From Pelomonas cellulosilytica (GTDB lineage: Bacteria; Pseudomonadota; Gammaproteobacteria; Burkholderiales; Burkholderiaceae_C): DNA of 64,000 nt. Shown piece after piece: positions 44,267 through 53,234 of this stretch (position 1 is its first letter; every line of letters starts with the position of its first letter). The DNA lies in NCBI RefSeq assembly GCF_021353265.1, contig NZ_JAJTWU010000011.1, positions 1-64,000 of the forward strand, written 5' to 3'. A model generated the notes under the pieces. That model did no database searches and was not told where the DNA came from. It saw only the letters and a program-made list of their open reading frames with translations. The position numbers were made by a program, and so were the translations under genes.

Positions 44267-45870
44267 GCCGCGAAGCCGCCGGCATCCACCGGGCCGCTGA
44301 TGCGGTAGCGGGCTGCGAGGTGCTCGCGCAGCCTGGCGCGCGGCAGGCCGCCAAGGGCCACCTGCATGACCGGGCCGCGCCAGTCATGGTCGTCCAGCGC
44401 ACGGAACACCAGCACGCGACCGCCGCGGGCAAGCGCCGCGTCGATGCGCTCGTCCAACCGCGCCAGCAGGGTCGCGGTGTCGGCCTTCGGATCGTTGGCC
44501 TGAGCCAGATCAATGTTGAAGCGCTCGATGCCTTTCGTGTCGAACAGGCTGCTGTCCGGCTCGCCCGGGTAGGCCGCGAAGCCGACGTAAAGACCCTGCG
44601 GCCCGAGCGCCACCTGCAGCGCCTGCTCGCGCTCGGCCAGTGCGAAGCGCGCCTTCGGGATGCCGTAGCCGGCGAGATTGACGGCCAGCAGCACCGGCAT
44701 CGCTGCACCCAGCAACCACGCGTCCAGCCAGCGGCGCCGCAACTGCAGCGCCAGCAGCGCGACGGGCATCGTGAACTGGAACCAGTGCTCCGGGTCGTTG
44801 AGGTTGTAGTAGTACGAGAACGCTGCGGCGCCCAGCACGAAGGCCCAGGGCGACAGCAGGCCCGGCGCGGCGCCGCGCAGCGCCTGGCGCGCGCCGGACA
44901 AGAAGGTGGCCAGCAGCAGGCCGCCCACCAGTGCGGCCAGTGCGACTTGGCCGGCCAGCGCCGGCAGCGCGGCGCGGGCGTCGGGCAGCCAGCCCCACAG
45001 GTAGGCGCGGCCCAGCGTGCCCAGCGAGGGCAGGTAGGCGAAGTTGTTGACGAGGCTGAAGGCGAAGCGCAGCGGCATCTCCTTCCACGAGGCGAGCCAG
45101 GTCTGCAGCGCCTGTTTCTCCTTCAGCCCGCCGACCGCGAACTCCACGAGCCCGCCGGCCTGCGTCGTGTCGGTTTGGCGCGCCGTCACATAGGCGGCCA
45201 GCAGCAGCCCGAAGCCGACGACGGCCAGCGTGACGGCATACGGCAGCGTCGCCCGCACCGCTCTGACCAGGCCCTGCCGTCGCGCGCTGCGGATGAGCAT
45301 GAACAGCGCCAGCAGCAGCGTCTGCGGCAGCACGCTGACGAGCAGGTTCACCGACAGCGCCGCCCAGGCGCCGCACTTGACGGACTCCCGTAACGTCGCT
45401 TCGCAGGCGGCCTCGGCCCGCTCCCAGCGCATCGCATGGTGCAGCGCCAGCGCCAGTGCCGGGAAGACCATCAACTTGATGTGCGCAGTGGGGCCCAGCG
45501 TGATGAGGTTGAAGCTCGCCGCGACGAAGACCACGGCGGCCACGCCCTTCAGCGCCGAGTGGCCTGCCTCGCGCAGCGTCGTGAAGAACACGGCGCAGCC
45601 CAGCGCAACGGAGACGACGTTGACCGCTTCCAGGCTGTGGTTGATGCCCAGCACGCCGCCGCTGGCGCGGTAGAGCAGCAGCGCCAGCGGTTGCATCCAC
45701 AGGTGGCCCAGGTCCCAGTGGAAGCGGTTGGTGCCCATCTCCTGCCAGTAGCGCTCCACGTCGTCGACGCGGATGGCCGAGCACAGCAGCACGTAGGCCA
45801 GCAGCACGGCGGCGCCGACGGCCAGCGCAGGCAGCAGATGGCCGCGGAACGGCGTGGAATCAGTGCGCAT
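44239..45870 (-). CDS. Polytopic membrane protein, possible GT-C glycosyltransferase
   Basis: This 543-residue protein has about ten to twelve membrane helices (residues 15-400) and a soluble C-terminal part of about 140 residues. An acidic DDVERYW stretch follows the first helix, the place where GT-C enzymes carry catalytic Asp or Glu residues. That position and the neighbouring GtrA/GtrB genes suggest a lipid-linked sugar transferase acting at the periplasmic side. I do not recognise a named family. It is the last gene of a four-gene minus-strand cassette and overlaps the GT gene at its left by 28 nt and the upstream gene by 11 nt. Confidence 0.7.
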   Translation of the reverse strand: MRTDSTPFRGHLLPALAVGAAVLLAYVLLCSAIRVDDVERYWQEMGTNRFHWDLGHLWMQPLALLLYRASGGVLGINHSLEAVNVVSVALGCAVFFTTLREAGHSALKGVAAVVFVAASFNLITLGPTAHIKLMVFPALALALHHAMRWERAEAACEATLRESVKCGAWAALSVNLLVSVLPQTLLLALFMLIRSARRQGLVRAVRATLPYAVTLAVVGFGLLLAAYVTARQTDTTQAGGLVEFAVGGLKEKQALQTWLASWKEMPLRFAFSLVNNFAYLPSLGTLGRAYLWGWLPDARAALPALAGQVALAALVGGLLLATFLSGARQALRGAAPGLLSPWAFVLGAAAFSYYYNLNDPEHWFQFTMPVALLALQLRRRWLDAWLLGAAMPVLLAVNLAGYGIPKARFALAEREQALQVALGPQGLYVGFAAYPGEPDSSLFDTKGIERFNIDLAQANDPKADTATLLARLDERIDAALARGGRVLVFRALDDHDWRGPVMQVALGGLPRARLREHLAARYRISGPVDAGGFAAYELAYKAP

Positions 45871-47077
45871 GGGACATCGAGGTTGGAGTGGACGGGCCGG
45901 TGCCGACCGGCGCATGCCAGGCGCGCCACCAGTGCCGCACCAGCAGCACCGCGACGACGCAGTTGGCCAGGATGCCGGGCAGCCGCACGACCGGCCCCGG
46001 CAGTTCGCTCAGGTAGCCCAGGTAGGCCGTGGCCGAGCCGAGCTGGATCAGCGCCGTGATGAGCAGCCAGCGCCGGTCACGGAAGGCCAGCGCCAACGAG
46101 AACACGTCGGCCGGGTAGAAATAGCGCTCGTGCATCTTGGGCAGCATGAACGGCACCATGAAGGCCACCGTGCAGGCCAGCGGCAGCAGGTGCTCCCGCG
46201 AGCGCTGCACCATGCGAATGCAGAACGGGATGGCTGCCAGCATCGCGATGACCGTGACGGCCAGGCCCGTGAACAGCGCCGCCTTCTGCGCTGCATCACT
46301 CGTGAAGACATACTTGGCCGGCGTCCACAGGTTGGGAGCGCCGAGCGACAGGTCCATCTCCGACGTCGCCTGGTGCAGGTAGACGGTGAGCGCCTCCCCC
46401 CACGGGCGGCCGGCGATGACGCTGGGCCACAGCCAGGCCACGTAGCCTGCCACCAGCAACACGGCGAACTGCCAGCGTTGCCGGGCGCACCAAGCCACCG
46501 CCAGCACGACCGGCCCGAGGAAGGCCGCTTGCAGCTTGAACGCCAGCGCGCTGACCAGGGTCAGTGCGCTGGCAGCGTCCTGCCGCCGCTCGGCGAGCAG
46601 GAAGCCCAGCAGTAGCCAAAAGCTGTAGATGGCGTCGCACTGGCCCCAGACGGCGGAGTTCATCCACACGGTGGGCAGCAGCAGCGTCGCGACGAACGCC
46701 AGCGCCGGTCGCAGCCAGGCCGGCCGCGTCGAGTCGGCCGGCTCGCGCGGCACGCTCCAGGCGACGGTCCCGGCGAGCCCGATGTCGAACAGTGTCGAGA
46801 TGGCCTTGGTGATCTGCGCCGCGGTGGCCGCCGGGTCCAGCTGCAGGCCCGCCAGCAGCAGGTAGAGGTAGGGCGGGTTGTAGTTGGCCGACGTGGTGGC
46901 CAGGCCCGGGAAGCCGAGCTGCCTCAGCTCGTCGACCCAGAAGTACAGGAAGTGGGCCATGTCCCGCGAGATGAACCCCCACCCCTGCCAGCGCACCCAC
47001 AGGGCCGCGCCCAGCAGGCCCACGATGGCCAGCACGAGTGCCGGCGGGGGAAGCGGGCGCCTGGCAGCGCCGCTCAT
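45860..47077 (-). CDS. GT-C type membrane glycosyltransferase
   Basis: This 405-residue protein has about ten membrane helices. An acidic stretch (ISRDMAHFLYFWVDELRQLG) follows the first helix, and NYNPPYLYLLLAGLQL begins the next. The helix MLPKMHERYFYPADV resembles the mannosyltransferase group of polyprenyl-sugar-using enzymes. It would transfer a sugar from a polyprenyl phosphate donor to the polymer or lipid A in the periplasm, with GtrB making the donor. The ATG at 47077 overlaps the GtrB-like stop by 4 nt. Confidence 0.78.
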   Translation of the reverse strand: MSGAARRPLPPPALVLAIVGLLGAALWVRWQGWGFISRDMAHFLYFWVDELRQLGFPGLATTSANYNPPYLYLLLAGLQLDPAATAAQITKAISTLFDIGLAGTVAWSVPREPADSTRPAWLRPALAFVATLLLPTVWMNSAVWGQCDAIYSFWLLLGFLLAERRQDAASALTLVSALAFKLQAAFLGPVVLAVAWCARQRWQFAVLLVAGYVAWLWPSVIAGRPWGEALTVYLHQATSEMDLSLGAPNLWTPAKYVFTSDAAQKAALFTGLAVTVIAMLAAIPFCIRMVQRSREHLLPLACTVAFMVPFMLPKMHERYFYPADVFSLALAFRDRRWLLITALIQLGSATAYLGYLSELPGPVVRLPGILANCVVAVLLVRHWWRAWHAPVGTGPSTPTSMSHAH

Positions 47078-48141
47078 GGCTGGCGGGGCGCGACGGGCGA
47101 CGTCGCTGCCGGGGCGATCGAGGCCGTGCCCGTCCCCGCACCCGCCCAGCCGCCGGTGATGGCTTCCACATGGAAGCGCGGCCGGCCTTTGCTCGCCTCG
47201 TAGACCTTGGCCAGGTACTCGCCGATGACGCCCAGGCTCAGCAGCTGGATGCCGCCCAGCAGGTACATAGGGATCACCGTCGACGCCCAGCCGGGCAGGG
47301 CCACGTCGGTGAACAGCCGGATGAACAGCGCCCACAGCCCGAAGGCCACGCTGACGACCGACACCATGGCTCCCAGGCTGGTGATGGCCCGCAGCGGCGC
47401 GGCCGAGAACGACGTGACGCCGCGCCAAGCCAGGCTCAGCATCTTGGACAGCGGGTATTTGGACTCGCCGGCAAATCGCTCGGCACGGTCGAAGGCGACG
47501 ACGCTACTGCGGTAGCCCAGCTGCGGGATCATGCCGCGCAGGAACAAGTGGGTTTCGCGGTAGTGGCGAAGCGCCTCCAGCGGGCGTCGGCCCATCAGCC
47601 GGTAATCGGCGTGGTTGAAGACGACCTCGACCCCCATCAGCGCCAACACCTTGTAGTAGCCCTCGGCCGTGAAACGCTTGAAGAAGGTGTCGGTGTCGCG
47701 GCGGCGGCGCACAGCGTAGACCAGTTCGTCGCCGTTCCGGAAGGCGCGGATCATGTCCGGGATGATGGACAGGTCGTCCTGCAGGTCGGCGTCCAGGCTG
47801 ATCAGCGCGTCGCCGCTGACCGACATCAGCCCGCATAGCAGTGCGTTCTGGTGGCCGCGGTTGCGGCTGAGCTTGATGCCGCAAACGTCGCCGCGTTCAC
47901 GCGCCAGCGTCTCGATCAGCGCCCAGGTGCCGTCGCGGCTTCCGTCGTCGATGTAGTAGGCGGCGCTGTCCGCGCCGATCAAGCCATCTGCCTTCAGGCC
48001 ATCCAGCAGCGTGCCCAGGCGGCTGGCGGTTTCCCGTAGCACGGCCTCCTCGTTGTAGCAGGGCAGCACGAAGTTAACGACGGGCGCCGTGCCGGTGACC
48101 CAACTGGCAGGGGCAAAGCGGGCGGGGTCGATCAGGTCCAT
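47074..48141 (-). CDS. gtrB: Polyprenyl-phosphate glycosyltransferase (GtrB/DPM1-like)
   Basis: This 355-residue GT2 enzyme has VVNFVLPCYNEEAVLRE at the start, DDGSRDGT and DADLQDDLS as the nucleotide- and metal-binding motifs, and two C-terminal membrane helices (about 255-315). GtrB enzymes load a sugar onto undecaprenyl phosphate on the cytoplasmic face. It is followed by two GT-C-like genes and preceded by a GtrA-like gene, the order of serotype-converting gtr operons. The tail beyond the helices is Ala/Gly/Pro-rich and unusual for the family. Confidence 0.9.
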   Translation of the reverse strand: MDLIDPARFAPASWVTGTAPVVNFVLPCYNEEAVLRETASRLGTLLDGLKADGLIGADSAAYYIDDGSRDGTWALIETLARERGDVCGIKLSRNRGHQNALLCGLMSVSGDALISLDADLQDDLSIIPDMIRAFRNGDELVYAVRRRRDTDTFFKRFTAEGYYKVLALMGVEVVFNHADYRLMGRRPLEALRHYRETHLFLRGMIPQLGYRSSVVAFDRAERFAGESKYPLSKMLSLAWRGVTSFSAAPLRAITSLGAMVSVVSVAFGLWALFIRLFTDVALPGWASTVIPMYLLGGIQLLSLGVIGEYLAKVYEASKGRPRFHVEAITGGWAGAGTGTASIAPAATSPVAPRQP

Positions 48142-48154
48142 GGCGTGGCTTCGT

Positions 48155-48535
48155 TCAGAGTTTGCGGTACACCCAGAGGCGGCTGAGCGCGAAGTTGCTG
48201 ACCAGCACGCCCGCCGTCGCTGCCACCTGGCTCACCACGGGATGCAGGCCCAGGCCCACCGCGGCGCGCAGCAAGGCGGCGTTCAAAGCACAGCCGACCG
48301 CGACCATGGCCGCGAAGCGCAGCTGCTGCGCGCGGTTGGTGACATGGCTGCCCTGCGCCGCGAAGGTCAGGCGGGCATTGGCCCAGTAATTGAACGCTGC
48401 GCTGACCAGGAAGGCCAGCGTGGACGCCGCCACCAGCGTCAGCCAGCCCGCCAGCACCAGCAGCGCCGTCAGGCCGTACTGCAGCAAGGTGGCGAGGGCG
48501 CCGACGGACAGGAAGGAGAACAGCTGGGCGATCAA
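48155..48535 (-). CDS. gtrA: GtrA-family small membrane flippase
   Basis: This 126-residue protein has four membrane helices and the family segments FNYWANARLTFAA and SNFALSRLWVYRKL. GtrA proteins flip undecaprenyl-linked monosaccharides across the inner membrane. It starts at a TTG (48535) because no in-frame ATG precedes the first helix. It lies 13 nt before the GtrB gene and is divergent from the amidotransferase gene with 228 nt between. Confidence 0.85.
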   Translation of the reverse strand: MIAQLFSFLSVGALATLLQYGLTALLVLAGWLTLVAASTLAFLVSAAFNYWANARLTFAAQGSHVTNRAQQLRFAAMVAVGCALNAALLRAAVGLGLHPVVSQVAATAGVLVSNFALSRLWVYRKL

Positions 48536-48763
48536 GGGCGGGGCCAGGCGGGGAAGGCGCCGAAGTATCGGGGCTGGCGGCGGCGCATTCCTGCCGTCGG
48601 ACGTGACGATTTCATCCCTTGGACAGGGGGATTGGCCGTGGCTGAGATCACGCCTGACGGCGCAAATCGCCGGGGGGCGCCGTCAAGCTCGGTAAGAATC
48701 CAAGTTTCCTCGCGCCGCCGGCGTGGGGCCCATCCCCCGATTGGCTGAACCAGGTCCCAACCC

Positions 48764-50683
48764 ATGTGCGGCATCACCGGTTTGTTCGACACCCGCGGCC
48801 AGCGCCTGCCCGAGCGCGAGCGCCTGCACCGGATGAACGAGTCCCAGCACCACCGCGGGCCTGACGAGGGCGACCTGCACATCGAGCCGGGCGTCGGTTT
48901 CGGCCACCGGCGCCTGTCGGTCATCGACATCGCGACCGGTCAGCAGCCCATCTTCAACGATGACAAGTCGGTGGCGCTGGTCTTCAACGGCGAGGTCTAC
49001 AACTACCTCGAGCTGATGGACGAGCTGCGCGGCCACGGCTACGTGTTCCGCACCAAGAGCGACTCCGAAGCCATCGTGCGCGCCTGGGAGCACTGGGGCG
49101 AGGACTGCGTCTATCACCTGCGCGGCATGTTCGCCTTTATGGTGCACGACCGCCGCCGCGACTGCCTGTTCATGGCGCGCGACCGCCTGGGCGTGAAGCC
49201 GCTGCACTACGCGTTGACGGAGGATGGCTGGCTGCTGTTCGGCTCTGAGCTCAAGAGCCTGATGGCGCATGGAGGCCTGCGCCAGGAGATCGACCCGCGC
49301 GCCGTCGAAGCATACTTTGCGCTGGGCTACGTACCGGACCCGGCGACGATCTACAAGCACGCCAAAAAGCTCGCCCCGGGCCACCGCCTGCTCGTCAAGC
49401 GCGGACAGCCACTGGGCACGCCGCAGCGCTACTGGGACGTCAACTTCACGCTGGACGCCAGGATCGGCGAGGAAGATGCCGCCGAGGAGCTGCGCCGGCG
49501 CCTCAGCGAATCGGTCAAGCTGCGGCTGAAGGCCGAGGTGCCGTTGGGTGCCTTCTTGTCGGGCGGCGTCGATTCCAGCGCCGTCGTCGCGGCCATGGCC
49601 CAGCTGGACAGCCAGCCCGTCAACACCTGCTCCATCGGCTTCGACGACCCGAAGTTCAACGAGACCCAGTTCGCCCAGCAGGTCGCCGACCGCTACCGGA
49701 CGAACCATCGCGTCGAGACCGTCAGCAGCGACGATTTCGGCCTCGTCGACCTGCTCGCCCACCTGTACGACGAGCCTTATGCGGACTCTTCGGCCATTCC
49801 GACGTACCGCGTCTGCGAGCTGGCCCGCAAACATGTGACCGTGGCGCTCAGCGGCGATGGCGGCGACGAGAGCCTGGGCGGCTACCGCCGCTACAAGCTG
49901 CACATGATGGAAGAGCGCATGCGCCGCGCCTTCCCGCTGGCGTTGCGCCGCGGCGTGTTCGGCCCGCTTGCCAAGGTCTACCCGAAGGCCGACTGGGCGC
50001 CGCGCGTGTTCCGTGCCAAGACGACCTTCCAGGCCATCGCCCGCAACTCGGTCGATGCCTACTTCAACACGATGGGTCTGGTGCGCGACCCGCTGCGCCA
50101 GCAACTGTTCAGCGACGGCTTCAAGCGCGAGCTGCAGGGCTGGCATGCCAGCGAGGTGTTCCACGAGCATGCCCGGCGCGCCAACACCGACGACCCGCTG
50201 GCGCTGATCCAGTATCTGGACATCCACACCTACCTGCCCGGCGACATTAACACCAAGGTAGACCGCGCCAGCATGGCCCACAGCCTGGAAGTACGCGAGC
50301 CGTTGATGGATCACCCTCTTGTGGAATGGGTGGCCACACTCCCGTCCAGCCTCAAGCTGCGCGGCCAGGAAGGTAAGTACCTGTTCAAGAAGGCGCTGGA
50401 GCCCATGCTGCCGCACGACGTGCTGTATCGGCCCAAGATGGGCTTCGCCGTGCCGCTGGCGCGCTGGCTGCGCGGGCCGCTGCGCGAGCAGACCCGCCAG
50501 GCGCTGCAGCAGGGCGCGCTCGCGCAGACCGGCTGGTTCAACCCGGGCGTCATCTCGCGCCTTCTGGACCAGCATGAGCGTGGCGTCATGGATCACGCCC
50601 AGCCGCTGTGGGTGCTGCTGATGTTCGACGCCTTCCTGCGCAATGCAGGTCTGGGCACCGCCGCGGCACGCGCCGCCGCCTGA
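48764..50683 (+). CDS. XrtA/PEP-CTERM system amidotransferase (asparagine synthase-like)
   Basis: This 639-residue class-II glutamine amidotransferase has the N-terminal nucleophile Cys2 (MCGITGLFDTRG), the glutaminase domain (FNGEVYNYLELMDEL) and the ATP-pyrophosphatase loop LSGGVDSSAVV of asparagine synthases. Members of this type accompany exosortase A and probably amidate a uronic acid carboxyl group of the polymer, since uronic-acid-forming dehydrogenases are in the same locus; that is inferred. The ATG at 48764 exposes Cys2. It is the first gene of the right-hand operon, divergent from gtrA. Confidence 0.92.
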   Translation: MCGITGLFDTRGQRLPERERLHRMNESQHHRGPDEGDLHIEPGVGFGHRRLSVIDIATGQQPIFNDDKSVALVFNGEVYNYLELMDELRGHGYVFRTKSDSEAIVRAWEHWGEDCVYHLRGMFAFMVHDRRRDCLFMARDRLGVKPLHYALTEDGWLLFGSELKSLMAHGGLRQEIDPRAVEAYFALGYVPDPATIYKHAKKLAPGHRLLVKRGQPLGTPQRYWDVNFTLDARIGEEDAAEELRRRLSESVKLRLKAEVPLGAFLSGGVDSSAVVAAMAQLDSQPVNTCSIGFDDPKFNETQFAQQVADRYRTNHRVETVSSDDFGLVDLLAHLYDEPYADSSAIPTYRVCELARKHVTVALSGDGGDESLGGYRRYKLHMMEERMRRAFPLALRRGVFGPLAKVYPKADWAPRVFRAKTTFQAIARNSVDAYFNTMGLVRDPLRQQLFSDGFKRELQGWHASEVFHEHARRANTDDPLALIQYLDIHTYLPGDINTKVDRASMAHSLEVREPLMDHPLVEWVATLPSSLKLRGQEGKYLFKKALEPMLPHDVLYRPKMGFAVPLARWLRGPLREQTRQALQQGALAQTGWFNPGVISRLLDQHERGVMDHAQPLWVLLMFDAFLRNAGLGTAAARAAA

Positions 50684-50700
50684 TTTCACAAGGACGATTG

Positions 50701-52017
50701 ATGAAGGTTTCCGTTTTCGGTCTCGGCTACGTCGGTGCCGTGTCCTGCGCCTGCCTGCCGGAACTGGGTCACGAGGTGGTCGGCGTGGACATCAACCCGC
50801 TGAAGGTCGAGCTGATCGCCTCCGGCCAGTCGCCGGTCGTGGAAGAGGGCATCGAGGAGCTCATCGCTGCTGCTGTCAACGCCGGCAAGCTGTCGGCCAC
50901 GCGGGACGTGGCTGCCGCCGTGCGCGTCACGGAGATCTCGCTGATTTCCGTCGCGACGCCGGCCTTGCCCAACTTCATGCCCGACCTGACCGCGCTGGAT
51001 GCCGTCGTCGGCCAGATCGGCGCCGAGATCGCCAAGAAGGACAGCCACCATACGCTGGTCATCCGCAGCACCGTCGCGCCGGGCACCACTCGTGAGCGCA
51101 TCGCGCCGCTGCTGGAGAGGGCAGCGGGCCGCAAGATCGGTGATCGGCTGTCGCTCGTGTTCAACCCCGAGTTCCTGCGCGAGGGCTCGTCGGTGTCGGA
51201 CTTTCACAACCCGCCGCAGACCATCGTCGGCAGCTTGGAAGAGTCCGGTGTCGAGGTGATGAAGCGGCTGTACGGTGGTGTGCCGGGCAACTTCGTCGCC
51301 GCAGACGTCGGCGTGGCCGAGTCGGTCAAGTACCTGTGCAACGTCTTCCACGCGCTGAAGATCGTCTTCGCGAATGAGGCCGGCGCCGTGCTGAAGGAGA
51401 CGGGCCTGGATGCCCGCGACGTGCTGGAGCTGTTCTGCCGCGACACGCAGCTCAACATCTCCAAGGCCTACCTGCGGCCGGGCTTTGCCTTCGGTGGCTC
51501 GTGCCTGCCCAAGGAGGTCAAGGGCTTCCTGACCATCGCTCGCGAGCGCGGCGTCGACATCCCCGTGCTCGGCTCGCTGCTCGATAGCAACGAGGCCCAC
51601 ATCGCCCGCGCCTACGATCTCATCGCTGCCGCCGGCCGCAAGCCGGTCGCGCTGTTCGGCCTGGCCTTCAAGCCGGGCACCGACGACCTGCGCGATTCGC
51701 CGCTCGTAGTGCTGGCCGAGCGGCTGTTGGGCAAAGGCTTCGACCTCGCGATCTACGACAAGTTCGTCAAGATCGCGCGGCTGCTGGGCAAGAACAAGGA
51801 ATACATCGACCGCGAGATTCCCCATCTGGACAAGCTGCTGCAGGAAACGCCCGACGCGGCGCTCTCCCGCGCAGAGATCGTCGTCGTTGGCCATGCGGAC
51901 GCGGAGACGCGCCAGCGCATCATCGCGCTCGCCAAGGGCGCCCGTGTCGTGGACCTGAACGGTTATGCCGACCTGCGTGCTGCCGGCTTCGCGCAGTACG
52001 AGGGCATCTGTTGGTGA
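50701..52017 (+). CDS. Nucleotide-sugar 6-dehydrogenase, AlgD-like (GDP-mannose type)
   Basis: This 438-residue enzyme has MKVSVFGLGYVGAVSCACLP as N-terminal Rossmann segment, active-site Cys in FGGSCLPKEVKG and a C-terminal domain with FGLAFKPGTDDLRDSP. Length and start are close to GDP-mannose 6-dehydrogenase, which makes GDP-mannuronate, but UDP-glucose dehydrogenase cannot be excluded. It is a second, unrelated-type dehydrogenase besides that at 41860. It lies 17 nt after the amidotransferase and overlaps the next gene by 4 nt. Confidence 0.85.
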   Translation: MKVSVFGLGYVGAVSCACLPELGHEVVGVDINPLKVELIASGQSPVVEEGIEELIAAAVNAGKLSATRDVAAAVRVTEISLISVATPALPNFMPDLTALDAVVGQIGAEIAKKDSHHTLVIRSTVAPGTTRERIAPLLERAAGRKIGDRLSLVFNPEFLREGSSVSDFHNPPQTIVGSLEESGVEVMKRLYGGVPGNFVAADVGVAESVKYLCNVFHALKIVFANEAGAVLKETGLDARDVLELFCRDTQLNISKAYLRPGFAFGGSCLPKEVKGFLTIARERGVDIPVLGSLLDSNEAHIARAYDLIAAAGRKPVALFGLAFKPGTDDLRDSPLVVLAERLLGKGFDLAIYDKFVKIARLLGKNKEYIDREIPHLDKLLQETPDAALSRAEIVVVGHADAETRQRIIALAKGARVVDLNGYADLRAAGFAQYEGICW

Positions 52018-53234
52018 GCGCGCCGGAGCGGCGGCTGAAGCTCGCCTTCATCTCGCCGGTTTTCCTGTTTCCGGCCGACGCCGGCGGCAAGATCCGCACG
52101 GGCAACATCCTGCGCGGGCTCAAGGAGAGCGGCCAATTCGACATCACGCTGCTGTCGCCTGCGACGGCCGAGCAGCAGCGTCACTGGCAGGCAGAGCTGG
52201 ACCGGCAGTGCGACCGCTTCATCGGCTGGCAGCCCAGCCCGCCGCGCCCGCGCTGGCACCGCGTGCCGGACCTGCTGTCGGCGCTGCCCGTCAACGTCGC
52301 CGCGGACCGCACGCGGGCAGCGCTGACCGCCGTCGAGCAGGTGCTGGCCGCCGAAGCGTTCGACGTGGTCGTGTTCGACTTCGTTCACGCTGCGGTGCTG
52401 CGTCCCGCGTCGCTGAAGGGCGCCACCGTCTGCTTCACGCACAACGTCGAGGCCGAGATCTTCGAGCGTCATGCCAAGACGGCCGCCAGCGCGCCGCTGC
52501 GCTGGCTGTGGACGTCGCAGGCGGCCAAGATGCGGCGTTTCGAGCGTGAGGCGCTGGCCAGCTTCACACGGGTCGTCGCGGTGTCCGAGCGCGATGCGAA
52601 GAAGTTTGCCGCCGAAGGCCTGAAGACGGCGCGCGCCATTCCCACGGGAGTGGACCTGGACTTCTTCTCCTGGCAGGCGCCGGCGGGCGGCAGCCCGGTC
52701 GTCGTCTTCACCGGTTCGATGGACTGGGAGGCCAACGTCGATGGCATCCGCTTCTACATTGAGGACGTCTGGCCTCAGGTGCGCGCCAAGGTGCCCAATG
52801 CGCAGTTGCGCGTCGTCGGCAAGAACCCGCCTCCGGCGCTGGTGCAGCGCAATGTGCCCGGCGTGACCTTCACCGGCTTTGTCGATGACGTGCGCGACCA
52901 TGCGCGCGACGCCCAGGCCTTCGTCATCCCGCTACGGGTGGGTGGTGGTACCCGCATCAAGGCCTTCGAGGCCATGGCCATGGGCCTGCCGGTCGTGTCG
53001 ACGACCATCGGTATCGAGGGCCTGGACGTGGACGACGGCACGCACTTCCTGCGCGCCGATGGCGCTGATTCACTGGCCAGCGCGACGCTGAAGCTGCTGG
53101 CCGATGGACAACTGCGGCTGAAGCTGTCGCGCGCCGCTCGCGACCTCGTCGAAGCCCGCTTCGGGCACCGAGTCGCGGCCGATGTGTTCGGCCGCATCCT
53201 CGTCGAAGCGGTCGAGGCGGAGGCCGCGCGGTGA
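52014..53234 (+). CDS. GT4-family glycosyltransferase
   Basis: This 406-residue GT-B enzyme has the segment FISPVFLFPADAGGKIRTGN near the start, VVFTGSMDWEANVDGIRFY at the domain junction and GGGTRIKAFEAMAMGLPVV in the donor site. It resembles the TIGR03087-type enzyme at 39058, so it may be a paralog used for another linkage. It starts at a GTG overlapping the previous stop (GTGA). The donor is unknown. Confidence 0.88.
   Translation: MSAPERRLKLAFISPVFLFPADAGGKIRTGNILRGLKESGQFDITLLSPATAEQQRHWQAELDRQCDRFIGWQPSPPRPRWHRVPDLLSALPVNVAADRTRAALTAVEQVLAAEAFDVVVFDFVHAAVLRPASLKGATVCFTHNVEAEIFERHAKTAASAPLRWLWTSQAAKMRRFEREALASFTRVVAVSERDAKKFAAEGLKTARAIPTGVDLDFFSWQAPAGGSPVVVFTGSMDWEANVDGIRFYIEDVWPQVRAKVPNAQLRVVGKNPPPALVQRNVPGVTFTGFVDDVRDHARDAQAFVIPLRVGGGTRIKAFEAMAMGLPVVSTTIGIEGLDVDDGTHFLRADGADSLASATLKLLADGQLRLKLSRAARDLVEARFGHRVAADVFGRILVEAVEAEAAR

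Noticed and set aside
44239-48535. Recent horizontal acquisition of the Gtr-like cassette
   Set aside because: Its base composition and codon use look like the flanking genes, and no mobile element or direct repeat was seen at its ends.
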